Source: Andreesenia sp964489735 (lineage in GTDB: Bacteria; Bacillota; Clostridia; Tissierellales; Gottschalkiaceae). Taken from it: a DNA stretch of 64,000 bases. This document shows, piece by piece, positions 8,817 to 16,604 of the stretch; position 1 is the stretch's first letter, and each line of letters begins with the position of its first letter. The DNA is taken from the NCBI GenBank assembly GCA_964489735.1, contig CAZBAL010000005.1:1-64000 (forward strand). Reading direction: 5' to 3'. The notes beneath the pieces are model-generated. The model ran no database searches. It saw nothing but the letters and a program-made list of their open reading frames with translations, and was not told where the DNA came from. A program made the position numbers and the translations under genes.

Positions 8817-8942
8817 CTAAATATAATTATCCACAATGGAATTTAAAAATTTAAATTGCTAATGTTTTAAACTTAAATCACTTAAATCTTACCAAATTGG
8901 TTTTGACAAGGAACTTCTAAAGAAGCTTCCTTGTCTTTTTTT
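8817..8942 (+). ncRNA. CreR/CreA-like guide RNA predicted to repress the cas operon
   Basis: A plus-strand unit diverges from cas6. An extended -10 (TGTTATAAT, 8802-8810) predicts a start near 8817. A degenerate repeat follows at 8827-8848, matching the last 22 bases of the array repeat at 16 of 22 positions and ending in the handle-like ATTTAAAA. The spacer-like part begins at 8849. Its bases 1-10 and 13-21 equal the cas6 promoter region from 8727, which carries a CCT PAM. An intrinsic terminator closes the unit: stem GACAAGG...CCTTGTC at 8905-8935, then a T run. No ORF is present. Known CreA/CreR RNAs of other CRISPR systems use partial matches like this to make Cascade bind without cutting. 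Here the function is inferred; expression is untested. Confidence 0.82.
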
Positions 8943-9175
8943 GATTTTTTATACTACTAAAGTTTTGTTTTTTATAATTAGCTATTTATGATTAGTATTT
9001 TCTACAGCTTGTGAATTATTAATAAAGTAGTTGCGAAAATTTGATTGGTCTATGAAATGAATTTAGAATTTTAGCTTCGATATGTACATTATAGTATCAC
9101 GTATTGTAAAAATATGCTAATATTATATACATAGATACCTATATTAATACTGGAACTATTTAATTTAACCCCCGC

Positions 9176-9358
9176 CTAATTCACCACAGCACTTATAACA
9201 GGCTTTCCTTCTCTATCCAACATTACTGTTAGACCTCCGCCATAACCACTTGATCTGTAAAGATAATTAACTCCTGTTTCTCTATCAACCCATATTTCTA
9301 TTACTTCCATCATTCCCTGCTTGTATACTTTTTCAAATCTGTCTTCTTTTTTAGCCAT
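9176..9358 (-). CDS. small DUF6440-like protein
   Basis: The 60-residue product has the segment VDRETGVNYLYRSSGYGGGL followed by a TVMLDREGKPV motif, typical of the short DUF6440 family, whose function is unknown. There is no signal peptide or membrane segment. The ATG at 9358 is chosen because AGGAG lies 8 bases upstream; the ATG three codons earlier abuts that site. It stands alone between the cas regulatory region and the assembly gap. In the 233 bases between it and the guide RNA (8943-9175) no gene or clear signal was found. Confidence 0.75.
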   Translation of the reverse strand: MAKKEDRFEKVYKQGMMEVIEIWVDRETGVNYLYRSSGYGGGLTVMLDREGKPVISAVVN

Positions 9359-9433
9359 TTTTTTCATCTCCTGTTTTTTATAATTTTGCTATACTATTGA
9401 AGCTTTATTTAAACTTGTCAATTCAAATATTCA

Positions 9434-9643
9434 TTTACGACCCTTATTTACTATTCATTCCCATTTTTTCTCAAATATATCAGTTATANNNNNNNNNNNN
9501 NNNNNNNNNNNNNNNNNNNNNNNNNNNNNNNNNNNNNNNNNNNNNNNNNNNNNNNNNNNNNNNNNNNNNNNNNNNNNNNNNNNNNNNNTTTACGACCCTT
9601 ATTTACTATTCATTCCCATTTTTTCTCAAATATATCAGTTATA
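9434..9643. other. scaffold gap (100 N) flanked by an exact 55-base duplication
   Basis: Bases 9489-9588 are N. The 55 bases before the gap (9434-9488) and the 55 bases after it (9589-9643) are identical, beginning TTTACGACCC and ending CAGTTATA. Exact overlap of a fixed odd length at contig ends is what a k=55 de Bruijn assembly leaves, so the two contigs probably join directly and the real sequence is about 155 bases shorter. A true tandem repeat longer than the reads cannot be excluded. The rest of 9359-9727 holds only the pyrE terminator. Confidence 0.85.
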
Positions 9644-9671
9644 TCTTTATCCAGACCCTTCATACAAAAAC

Positions 9672-9719
9672 AAAAAAACACCTCCAAAAAATATCCACAG
9701 ATATCTTTCAAAGGTGTTT
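9672..9719 (-). terminator. intrinsic terminator of the pyr operon
   Basis: On the minus strand AAACACCTTTGAAAGATATC pairs with the following GATATTTTTTGGAGGTGTTT, and a T run follows at 9672-9678. It lies just after pyrE. Confidence 0.85.
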
Positions 9720-9727
9720 AATAATTC

Positions 9728-10309
9728 TTATGCTTTTATTTTTCTACTTCCTGGTTTTACAACATTTGTGTCTCCACTTGCACATAGAGGACACTCATCT
9801 TTATCATAGTTTGGTATATCTAATTCTATACAGCTGTAAATTGGCATTCCGATGTCCTCTTTAGTTCTGTTAACTATAGCAGCTACACCGATTACTTCAA
9901 CTCCATATGCTTCTAGAGCTTTTTTCGTTTCTAAACTTGACTTACCTGTAGTTACAACGTCTTCCATGATTATAACTTTTTGACCTTCTTTTAACTCAAA
10001 GCCTCTTCTAAGAGTCATAACTCCGTCTTCTCTCTCAGTGAATATTGCAGGCTTTCCTAATTGTCTACCAACTTCATAAGCTGCAACTATTCCACCCATA
10101 GCAGGTCCAACAACTACGTCTATTCCTAAGTCTCTTATCTTATCAACTACAACTTCAAGAACTTCCGCTGCTTTTTCTGGATGTTGAAGAAGTCTAGCAC
10201 ATTGACAGTATCTGTTACTGTGTCTTCCTGATGATAGTAAGAAGTGTCCGTCTAAAATCGCCCCTACTTCTTTCATTATTTCTTCTACTTTTTGTTCTGA
10301 TATTGCCAT
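9728..10309 (-). CDS. pyrE: orotate phosphoribosyltransferase
   Basis: PyrE converts orotate and PRPP to orotidine 5'-phosphate, the fifth step of pyrimidine synthesis. The 193-residue protein has the type I PRPP loop VIIMEDVVTTGKSSLE (about residues 113-128) and VVGPAMGGIVAAYEVGRQLG upstream of it. A C-terminal CPLCASG pair of cysteines and a basic tail are extra features seen in clostridial versions. The ATG follows GGAGG by a good distance. It is the last gene of pyrBICFKDE and is followed by a strong terminator. Confidence 0.96.
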   Translation of the reverse strand: MAISEQKVEEIMKEVGAILDGHFLLSSGRHSNRYCQCARLLQHPEKAAEVLEVVVDKIRDLGIDVVVGPAMGGIVAAYEVGRQLGKPAIFTEREDGVMTLRRGFELKEGQKVIIMEDVVTTGKSSLETKKALEAYGVEVIGVAAIVNRTKEDIGMPIYSCIELDIPNYDKDECPLCASGDTNVVKPGSRKIKA

Positions 10310-10322
10310 ATTTACACGCCTC

Positions 10323-11225
10323 CTAAATTATTCCTCTAATTTCTTCTAATGATTTAATTCCTTGCTGATCCATGAACTCTTCCATGCCTTTTAAAATATC
10401 CATAGTGATATCCGGCTTTATAAAGTTAGCTGAACCAACTTGTATTGCATGTGAACCAGCCATTATGAACTCTATTGCATCATAAGCAGTAGTAATTCCA
10501 CCCATTCCTACAACAGGTACATCTACAGCCTTGCACACATCCCTAACCATACTAAGAGCTATCGGCTTTATACAAGATCCTGAAACTCCTGCTGTCACAT
10601 TGTTAAACACAGGCTTTCTATTATAGATATCTATTGCTAAGCCTTTGAATGTATTTACCAGTGAAAGCGAGTCCGCACCTGCTTCTACACAAGATACAGC
10701 CATATCAACTATATCATCTGCGTTAGGTGATAATTTTACCATAAGTGGCTTGGAAGTCACTTTTCTAACCTCTGAAACTGCCCATTTAGCAGTCTCTGAT
10801 TTTATACCAAATGCCATACCACCGCATGTAACATTTGGACATGATATATTTAATTCAATTATATCCACATCTGTTTTATCAAGCAGCTCTGCCCCTTCTA
10901 AGTACTGTTCCAGGCTTCCTCCGCCAAGATTTGCTAAGATTACAGTATCCATCTTTTTCATAGCTTCCAGCTCATTTTCTATGAAATGTGGCACTCCTGG
11001 ATTTTGAAGTCCTATACTGTTCATAAGTCCTGCTTTTATTTCATGGATTCTTCTTCCGTCATTTCCGTCTTTTGGTAATATTGTGAGTCCTTTTGTACTG
11101 ATTCCACCAAGTTTTGAAACATCGAAATAGTCCTCATACTCAGTCCCAAATCCAAAAGTTCCAGAAGCTGTTATTATAGGATTTTTAAATTCAACTCCAT
11201 TTATACTAACTTTCATATTAGCCAT
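10323..11225 (-). CDS. pyrD: dihydroorotate dehydrogenase B (NAD+), catalytic subunit
   Basis: This FMN subunit oxidises dihydroorotate to orotate and passes electrons to PyrK. The 300-residue class 1B protein has the active-site cysteine in LNISCPNVTCGG (about residue 133) and C-terminal FMN-phosphate motifs VGMGGITTAYDA and AIQVGSANF. It overlaps pyrK by 8 bases, consistent with coupled synthesis of the PyrD2K2 complex. Cytoplasmic, no membrane anchor, as expected for a class 1B enzyme in an anaerobe. Confidence 0.96.
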   Translation of the reverse strand: MANMKVSINGVEFKNPIITASGTFGFGTEYEDYFDVSKLGGISTKGLTILPKDGNDGRRIHEIKAGLMNSIGLQNPGVPHFIENELEAMKKMDTVILANLGGGSLEQYLEGAELLDKTDVDIIELNISCPNVTCGGMAFGIKSETAKWAVSEVRKVTSKPLMVKLSPNADDIVDMAVSCVEAGADSLSLVNTFKGLAIDIYNRKPVFNNVTAGVSGSCIKPIALSMVRDVCKAVDVPVVGMGGITTAYDAIEFIMAGSHAIQVGSANFIKPDITMDILKGMEEFMDQQGIKSLEEIRGII

Positions 11226-11970
11226 TGAACTTCACATCCTCTCCAAGAAATACAGGTCCTTCTTTACAAACTCTCTCTTTTCCTCTATTAGTATCGCAAG
11301 TACATCCTAAGCATGCCCCAATTCCACATGCCATATGCTCTTCAAGCGAAAGATATGCTGGTACTCCAGCTTTCTCAGCCATTTCTTTTACAACTTTCAT
11401 CATTACTGTAGGTCCACAGCATAGTATATAATCGTATTTTGAAGGATCTAAAACCTCAACTACATACCCTTTATGACCCTGTGAACCTGACTCTGTTGCA
11501 ACTATCACATCATCTGCAAATTCAGACATATAATCTACAGAGTAGACTTCATCTCTGAATCCTGCATAGAAATCAATCACTATATCGCTATGTCTTTCTT
11601 TAAGTTTTTTCATCACTTCATACATTGGAGCAATTCCGATTCCTCCAACTACTACTGCAACTTTTCCATTTATCTTCTCTATATCGAATCCATTTCCTAC
11701 TGGTCCAAGAAGGTCTATCTTATCTCCTTTTCCCATTTTAGAGAATATATCTGTTCCTTCACCTACAACCTGGTAAAGAAACTCTATTCCATTTTCACCA
11801 ATTCCATGAATACTTATTGGTCTAGAAAGATAAGGTTCAACTTTCCAGGCTCTCATCATATAGAATTGACCTGGCACTGCTTCGTACTCTCCTGATATAA
11901 CCATTTTATAGATTCCATCAGCAAGCTTTTCATTAGAATAAATCGTTTCCGTTGAATATTTTGATGCCAT
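11218..11970 (-). CDS. pyrK: dihydroorotate dehydrogenase B, electron-transfer subunit
   Basis: PyrK carries FAD and a 2Fe-2S cluster and links PyrD to NAD+. The FAD site is RPISIHGIGENGIEFLYQVVG, the NAD-binding part VVVGGIGIAPMYEVMKK, and the cluster cysteines lie in CGIGACLGCTCDTNRGKERVCKEG near the C-terminus. The ATG at 11970 is preferred over an upstream GTG because GGGGTGAGG lies just upstream of it. The gene overlaps pyrD by 8 bases and lies 17 bases after pyrF. Confidence 0.95.
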   Translation of the reverse strand: MASKYSTETIYSNEKLADGIYKMVISGEYEAVPGQFYMMRAWKVEPYLSRPISIHGIGENGIEFLYQVVGEGTDIFSKMGKGDKIDLLGPVGNGFDIEKINGKVAVVVGGIGIAPMYEVMKKLKERHSDIVIDFYAGFRDEVYSVDYMSEFADDVIVATESGSQGHKGYVVEVLDPSKYDYILCCGPTVMMKVVKEMAEKAGVPAYLSLEEHMACGIGACLGCTCDTNRGKERVCKEGPVFLGEDVKFNG

Positions 11971-11987
11971 AAGCCTCACCCCTGTTT

Positions 11988-12851
11988 TTATTTAACTTCT
12001 GCCAGTATTGCCTCTTGCATTTTCTTTGCTTCTTCTCTTGCAAATATATCAAATTCTTCTGGTTTTCCATCGGCTTTTTTATATGCCAGAAGGATTCCTC
12101 TAGAAGAGTTTACAACTCCACCGTTTCCATCTTTTAGGTAAGGCGCAACGTCTTTAGCTCCGCCACCCTGAGCTCCGTAACCTGGTATTAAGAAGAAAGT
12201 CTTATCTAATGTGTTTCTAAGTTCAATCCCTTCCTCTGCATGAGTGCATCCTACAACTCCACCTAATGAACTGTATCCGCATTCTCCCATGTAATTTTCT
12301 CCAAGTGCCTGGATTTTTTTACCTACCTCAGTATATACTCTCGAACCTGTTGAAGTTTCGATATATTCAATATCTTTAGCTCCTTCATTTGAAGTTCTTA
12401 TAAGAGCAAATATACCTTTTTCTTTATTTTTAACATAGTCTAGATAAGGCTCTATACTATCCATTCCCATATAAGGGCTAAGTGTTACAAAGTCCGATTC
12501 AAAATCTCCCTCGAAATGCCCTTTTGCGTACATTTCAGCAGTTTTAGAAATATCTCCTCTTTTGATATCAGCTATTATTATTTCTTTCTGATCTCTTAAG
12601 TATTCAAGAGTCTTTTTATAAGCTAACATGCCATCAAGTCCATAAGCTTCATAATAAGCTATCTGAACTTTGAAACATGATGCATAATCTTTTGTGCTGT
12701 CTACTATCTTTTTGTTGAATTCAAAAATTGCATCTGAAATATTATTGTGTTTTTTTCTAATGAATTCAGGTACATATTCTAAATCTGTATCAAGTCCAAC
12801 GCATACATGACCCTTCTTCTCTACTGCTTCAAACAATTTATCTATTATCAT
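11988..12851 (-). CDS. pyrF: orotidine 5'-phosphate decarboxylase (type 2)
   Basis: PyrF makes UMP from OMP. The 287-residue size and motifs CVGLDTDLEYVPEF and IIADIKRGDISKTAEMYAKG (catalytic Asp-Lys-Asp near residue 95) identify the longer type 2 family. The ATG at 12851 has GGAAGGGG just upstream; the in-frame extension to 12881 would include the ribosome site and is rejected. It sits between pyrC and pyrK in the operon. Confidence 0.95.
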   Translation of the reverse strand: MIIDKLFEAVEKKGHVCVGLDTDLEYVPEFIRKKHNNISDAIFEFNKKIVDSTKDYASCFKVQIAYYEAYGLDGMLAYKKTLEYLRDQKEIIIADIKRGDISKTAEMYAKGHFEGDFESDFVTLSPYMGMDSIEPYLDYVKNKEKGIFALIRTSNEGAKDIEYIETSTGSRVYTEVGKKIQALGENYMGECGYSSLGGVVGCTHAEEGIELRNTLDKTFFLIPGYGAQGGGAKDVAPYLKDGNGGVVNSSRGILLAYKKADGKPEEFDIFAREEAKKMQEAILAEVK

Positions 12852-12886
12852 ATATTTCGCCCCTTCCAATATAAGTATCAATATCT

Positions 12887-14083
12887 TTAATTCTTTGAAT
12901 AAACCACGTTTCCTGCTTTAACAGTTTTAAGTATATCTCCATAGAATTTATGACCTTCAAACGGTGTGTTTCTACCTTTTGATGCGAACTCTTCACTATT
13001 GACTGTGACTTCTGTATCTAAGTCCAGAAAAACAAGATCTGCTTCATATCCTATTTTTATCTCACCTTTGTTCATATCCAATAAGAGTGCTGGATTTCTG
13101 CTCATCAGCTCTGATAGGTGATTTAAACTTATCCCTCTTTCAAGTACCAGTTTCGTATATGCAACATTGAATGCGGTCTCAAGCCCTACCATGCCTGGAG
13201 CGCCTTTTTCCTTATCTTCTTTTGTATGAGGTGCATGGTCTGTTGCAATCATATCAACGAATCCATTTTCTATCGCCCATAGAATATATTCAACATCTTC
13301 TTTTTCTCTTATTGGCGGGTTCACTCTGTAATTTTCCACATCTGAACTGAAATAGATATGGTGTGGTCCAACTTCACATGTTATATTTTCGAAACCTTTC
13401 ATTTTAGCTTCTACTATATATTCCATGGCTTCTTTAGTACTCACATGTTCTAGATGAAGTCTTGCACCTGTTGCTTTTGCAAGTTCTATATCTCTTATTG
13501 TCTCAATGTTTTCTGATATTCTGAATGAATATGGAGTTATTTCCTCATCTTCTGCATGGACTCCAACTATTAGTCCTTCTTCTTTTGCTTTCAACATCGC
13601 ATCTAGCATTGTTCTGGAGTTAAGAACACCTTTGCCGTCATCTGTTATTATTTTAACTTTTTCAGTGTCTATCTCATCTAAGTGAGATAAATCTTTCCCA
13701 TCAAAATCTCTTGTTATGGAAACACACTGGTGAATATCGATAAGACCTACTTCTTTTCCTCTATTCAGCACATAATCTACCGTCTCCATAGTGCTGCATA
13801 CAGGATTTGTATTTCCCATTAGATTAACTGTCGTAAATCCACCCCTGACAGCCGCCTTGCTTCCAGTCTCAATATCTTCCTTATATTCAAATCCTGGTTC
13901 TCTAAAGTGTACATGCATATCTATGAAAGCCGGCATTACAGTCTTTCCTTCCGCATCCAGAATTTCACAGTCTTTCTCTATATTTATACCCAATTGTTCT
14001 ATAATTCCATCTTTTATATAGATATCTCCTGAAAAATTCTGAGATGAATCGACTATATTGGCATTTTTAATTAAAAGCTCCAT
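12887..14083 (-). CDS. pyrC: dihydroorotase (class I)
   Basis: PyrC cyclises carbamoyl-aspartate to dihydroorotate. The 398-residue amidohydrolase has the zinc motif DMHVHFREPGFEYKED (about 55-70) with GGFTTVNLMGNTNP after it. Further ligands lie in VGVHAEDEE and LHLEHVSTKEA, and the catalytic Asp in MIATDHAPHTKEDK (about 293). It is slightly short for the family but shows no missing motif. It starts immediately after the pyrI stop, with little room for an independent ribosome site, so coupling is likely. Confidence 0.95.
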   Translation of the reverse strand: MELLIKNANIVDSSQNFSGDIYIKDGIIEQLGINIEKDCEILDAEGKTVMPAFIDMHVHFREPGFEYKEDIETGSKAAVRGGFTTVNLMGNTNPVCSTMETVDYVLNRGKEVGLIDIHQCVSITRDFDGKDLSHLDEIDTEKVKIITDDGKGVLNSRTMLDAMLKAKEEGLIVGVHAEDEEITPYSFRISENIETIRDIELAKATGARLHLEHVSTKEAMEYIVEAKMKGFENITCEVGPHHIYFSSDVENYRVNPPIREKEDVEYILWAIENGFVDMIATDHAPHTKEDKEKGAPGMVGLETAFNVAYTKLVLERGISLNHLSELMSRNPALLLDMNKGEIKIGYEADLVFLDLDTEVTVNSEEFASKGRNTPFEGHKFYGDILKTVKAGNVVYSKN

Positions 14084-14521
14084 TTATTCCACCTCCGAAA
14101 AAGTATATACCTCGTCACAGTACTGACATCTGTATTCTCCAGTGTGTTTATCAAGTAATAGGAATATATGCGGTATATTTTTCTCAACCGATGTAACACA
14201 TCTAGGGTTTTTACATTTAATAATGTCTACAACTTTTTCTGGAATTGTAAGTTTTATTTTCTTTTTGATTTTTTCATCTTCTATTATATTTATAGTAAGA
14301 TCCGGGTCTATCAGTCCTAAAACTGTTAAATCCAAATCCATTGCATTTTCAATCTTTATTATATCTTTTCTGTCCTGCTTTTTACTCTGAGCATTTTTAA
14401 TAAGTGCTACAGTGAAATCCACTTTATCAAGCCCCAAGTAGTTGTAAATCTTTATTCCATGACCTGCTTTTATATGGTCTATAACTATCCCCTGCTTAAT
14501 ACTATTAATACTTACAGCCAT
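14084..14521 (-). CDS. pyrI: aspartate transcarbamylase regulatory subunit
   Basis: PyrI binds nucleotide effectors and imposes feedback on PyrB. The 145-residue protein has the N-terminal allosteric domain (INSIKQGIVIDHIKAGHGIKIY) and the four zinc cysteines in KCKNPRCVTSVE and YRCQYCDE at the C-terminus. It is directly joined to pyrB (adjacent stop and start). Its presence means the pathway has enzyme-level feedback as well as the attenuator in front of pyrB. Confidence 0.96.
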   Translation of the reverse strand: MAVSINSIKQGIVIDHIKAGHGIKIYNYLGLDKVDFTVALIKNAQSKKQDRKDIIKIENAMDLDLTVLGLIDPDLTINIIEDEKIKKKIKLTIPEKVVDIIKCKNPRCVTSVEKNIPHIFLLLDKHTGEYRCQYCDEVYTFSEVE

Positions 14522-15445
14522 TTAGCACACCCCCAAAAGTTTAGAAATAAGTGCCATTCTGATATACATACCATTCTTTGTCTGCTTGAAATAGTATGCT
14601 CTAGGATCATTGTCTATCTCATAATCAATTTCATTTACTCTAGGTAGAGGATGGAGAATTATCATGTCTTCTTTTGCAAGCTCCATTTTATCCTTATTCA
14701 GAATATAAGTATCTTTCAGTCTTACATAGTCCTCTTCGTTGAAGAATCTTTCCTTTTGAACTCTGGTCATATAAAGAATATCGAGCTTATCTATATTTTC
14801 TTCTAAACTCTCAACTTCCATGAACTCTATTCCATTTTTCTTTAAAACTTCCTTCTTTATATAGTCAGGAAGCTTAAGTTCCTGAGGTGATATCAGAACA
14901 AAATTGATATTTTCATATCTGGACAGTGCTTTAATAAGCGAATGCACCGTTCTACCGAACTTCAAATCTCCACAGCATCCGACTGTCAGATTTTCTATCT
15001 TTCCTTTTGCCGACTTAATAGTCAGCAAATCTGTCAGAGTCTGTGTAGGATGCTGATGCCCACCATCTCCTGCATTTACTACTGGTATATCTGAATGCAT
15101 TGATGCAACTCTTGGAGCACCCTCTTTTGGATGTCTCATAACCGCTATATCGGCATAACAGTTTACTGTTCTGATTGTATCTGCGATGCTTTCTCCTTTT
15201 GTAACCGATGATGAGCCTGGCTCTGAAAAACCTATGACCTGCCCACCAAGTCTATACATTGCTGATTCAAAACTGAGTCTGGTTCTTGTGCTTGGCTCAT
15301 AGAAAAGTGACGCCATAAGCTTACCTTTACATACTTCCGAGTACTTTTCCTGATTTTCTATTATATCTTCAGCTAGTTTAAAGAGCTCTTCTATCTCCTC
15401 GTTGCTGAGGTCCATTGGCTCTAACAAATGCTTTCCTTTTAGCAA
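14522..15445 (-). CDS. pyrB: aspartate transcarbamylase catalytic subunit
   Basis: PyrB joins carbamoyl phosphate and aspartate, the first committed step. The 307-residue protein has the carbamoyl-phosphate loop FYEPSTRTRLSFESAMYRLG (about residue 48), the HPTQTLTDLLTI segment, and the aspartate loop ILHPLPRVNEIDYEIDNDPR. Translation starts at a TTG (15445) with GGAGGTG 7 bases upstream. It is the first gene of the operon and lies behind the PyrR-type leader. Confidence 0.96.
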   Translation of the reverse strand: MLKGKHLLEPMDLSNEEIEELFKLAEDIIENQEKYSEVCKGKLMASLFYEPSTRTRLSFESAMYRLGGQVIGFSEPGSSSVTKGESIADTIRTVNCYADIAVMRHPKEGAPRVASMHSDIPVVNAGDGGHQHPTQTLTDLLTIKSAKGKIENLTVGCCGDLKFGRTVHSLIKALSRYENINFVLISPQELKLPDYIKKEVLKKNGIEFMEVESLEENIDKLDILYMTRVQKERFFNEEDYVRLKDTYILNKDKMELAKEDMIILHPLPRVNEIDYEIDNDPRAYYFKQTKNGMYIRMALISKLLGVC

Positions 15446-15649
15446 TATTACGCACCTCCATATAAAAAATGCCTCCCATGAGCTGGAAGGCGAAATATAG
15501 TTGCAAAAAAATACCCATAATTATTCCCTGTCTTAGTTTTTAATTATGAGTTTTCATCACTAGTATAACGTTTTCATTTCCTTCCTAACCTCTCTGGATC
15601 AGATTAAAGGTTCTATTAAAATCTTAACATGCAAAGGTATAAAAATCAA
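15446..15649 (-). promoter_or_regulatory. pyr operon promoter and PyrR-type attenuation leader
   Basis: A minus-strand promoter has -35 TTGATT (15644-15649), a 17-base spacer and extended -10 TGTTAAGAT (-10 at 15621-15626), giving a leader of about 170 bases. The leader holds a PyrR-site loop, ATCCAGAGAGGTTAGG, at about 15582-15600. The GGAAGG after this loop can pair with CCTT before it (anti-antiterminator) or with CCTTCC in the terminator arm (antiterminator). PyrR with UMP would favour termination. pyrR itself is not in this window. The bases up to 15830 also hold the divergent promoter of the phosphonate genes (TATAAT at 15783-15788, weak -35). Confidence 0.85.
15464..15491 (-). terminator. 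regulated terminator in the pyr leader
   Basis: GCCTTCC (15491-15485) pairs with GGGAGGC (15477-15471) on the minus strand, followed by ATTTTTT. It sits just before the pyrB ribosome site, so it is the conditional terminator of the attenuator. Confidence 0.88.
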
Positions 15650-15830
15650 TAAAATTAGAGGCATCTTGCCCCTCAATCTATCTTTTTTAAAATTAATTTA
15701 ACATAACCTTTTGCCTATATTAATATAATCATGATTTTGTTAATCTCGGTTTCTAATATATTTAATATATATTGTGAAATATTATAATTTCCTATAAAAA
15801 TCATTTTCTTTATTGAAAGGAGCTATTGTT

Positions 15831-16580
15831 ATGCTTGTACTAAAAAACATCAGGAAATCTTATGATGACAATGTTGTTTTGAATGGAATCGATTTAGAAA
15901 TAGAAAAAGGTGAAATAGTTTCTATATTGGGACCATCAGGAAGTGGTAAGACAACACTTCTAAATCTCATTCTTGGAATAGAAAGTCCTACTGAAGGTCA
16001 GATTATCTTCAATGATAAAGACATTACAAACCTTCCTATAGAAAAAAGAAACTTCAATATAGTTTTTCAGGACTATGCTCTGTTCCCTAATTTAACAGCC
16101 TATGAAAATATTATATACGGCTTAAAGAACAGTCCTAGTCTGAGCACTGATCAAGAAGTAAGTGAACTCATTATTCTTCTAGATCTTGAGAAACACCTTC
16201 ATAAGAAGATAAGTGAGCTTTCAGGCGGACAGAAGCAGAGAGTTGCTCTAGCTAGAACTATGGTGATGAAGCCTGAAGTTCTTCTATTAGACGAGCCGCT
16301 TTCAGCTCTGGATGGGGTAATCAAAGAGTCTATAAAGGAAAGAATTAAACAGATCTCAGACCAGTTTAATCTGACAACTATAATAGTAACTCACGACCCT
16401 GAAGAGGCGCTTACACTATCGGATAAAGTGCTGATATTAAGTGATGGAAAGGTATCTCAATTTTCGACTCCATCTGAGATTGTGAACAGTCCCAAAAATG
16501 ACTTTATAAAGAAGTTCATAATCAACCAGCTGGTAATAAAAAGAGATAATATATATTCGCTTTTCAGTCTTCAGAATTAA
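15831..16580 (+). CDS. ABC transporter ATPase, probable 2-aminoethylphosphonate uptake
   Basis: The 249-residue ATPase has Walker A GPSGSGKTTLLN, Q-loop FQDYALFPN, signature LSGGQKQRVALARTM and Walker B VLLLDEPLSALD, plus the switch His in VTHDPEE. It belongs to the spermidine/iron/phosphonate import group. The ATG at 15831 is chosen because AAAGGAG lies 8 bases upstream; a TTG six codons earlier contains that site. Substrate is inferred from the downstream phnWX fusion and binding protein. It leads a plus-strand operon divergent from pyr. Confidence 0.9.
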   Translation: MLVLKNIRKSYDDNVVLNGIDLEIEKGEIVSILGPSGSGKTTLLNLILGIESPTEGQIIFNDKDITNLPIEKRNFNIVFQDYALFPNLTAYENIIYGLKNSPSLSTDQEVSELIILLDLEKHLHKKISELSGGQKQRVALARTMVMKPEVLLLDEPLSALDGVIKESIKERIKQISDQFNLTTIIVTHDPEEALTLSDKVLILSDGKVSQFSTPSEIVNSPKNDFIKKFIINQLVIKRDNIYSLFSLQN

Positions 16581-16604
16581 GTGGAAAATAAAGGAGAGAT
16601 TTTA

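Noticed and set aside
8827..8848. Degenerate repeat read as the trailing end of an old CRISPR array
   Set aside because: There is only one copy, it is on the other strand and 8 kb from the array, and it has its own promoter, a promoter-matching spacer and a terminator. An array remnant does not explain these.
8943..9175. Toxin partner (CreT-like) of the guide RNA, for example a five-codon frame at 9057
   Set aside because: No ribosome site precedes it and no promoter matching the guide was seen there. The guide's match is to the cas promoter.
9397..9864. Reading frame of 155 codons spanning the N run
   Set aside because: It exists only because N codons are open, it crosses a probable false gap and it runs antisense into pyrE.
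15656..15690. Hairpin GAGGCA/TGCCCCTC upstream of the pyr promoter, with T-rich sequence after it
   Set aside because: The stem has a two-base bulge and the T run is about 8 bases away. No plus-strand transcript that it could end is apparent. It may be weak structure only.
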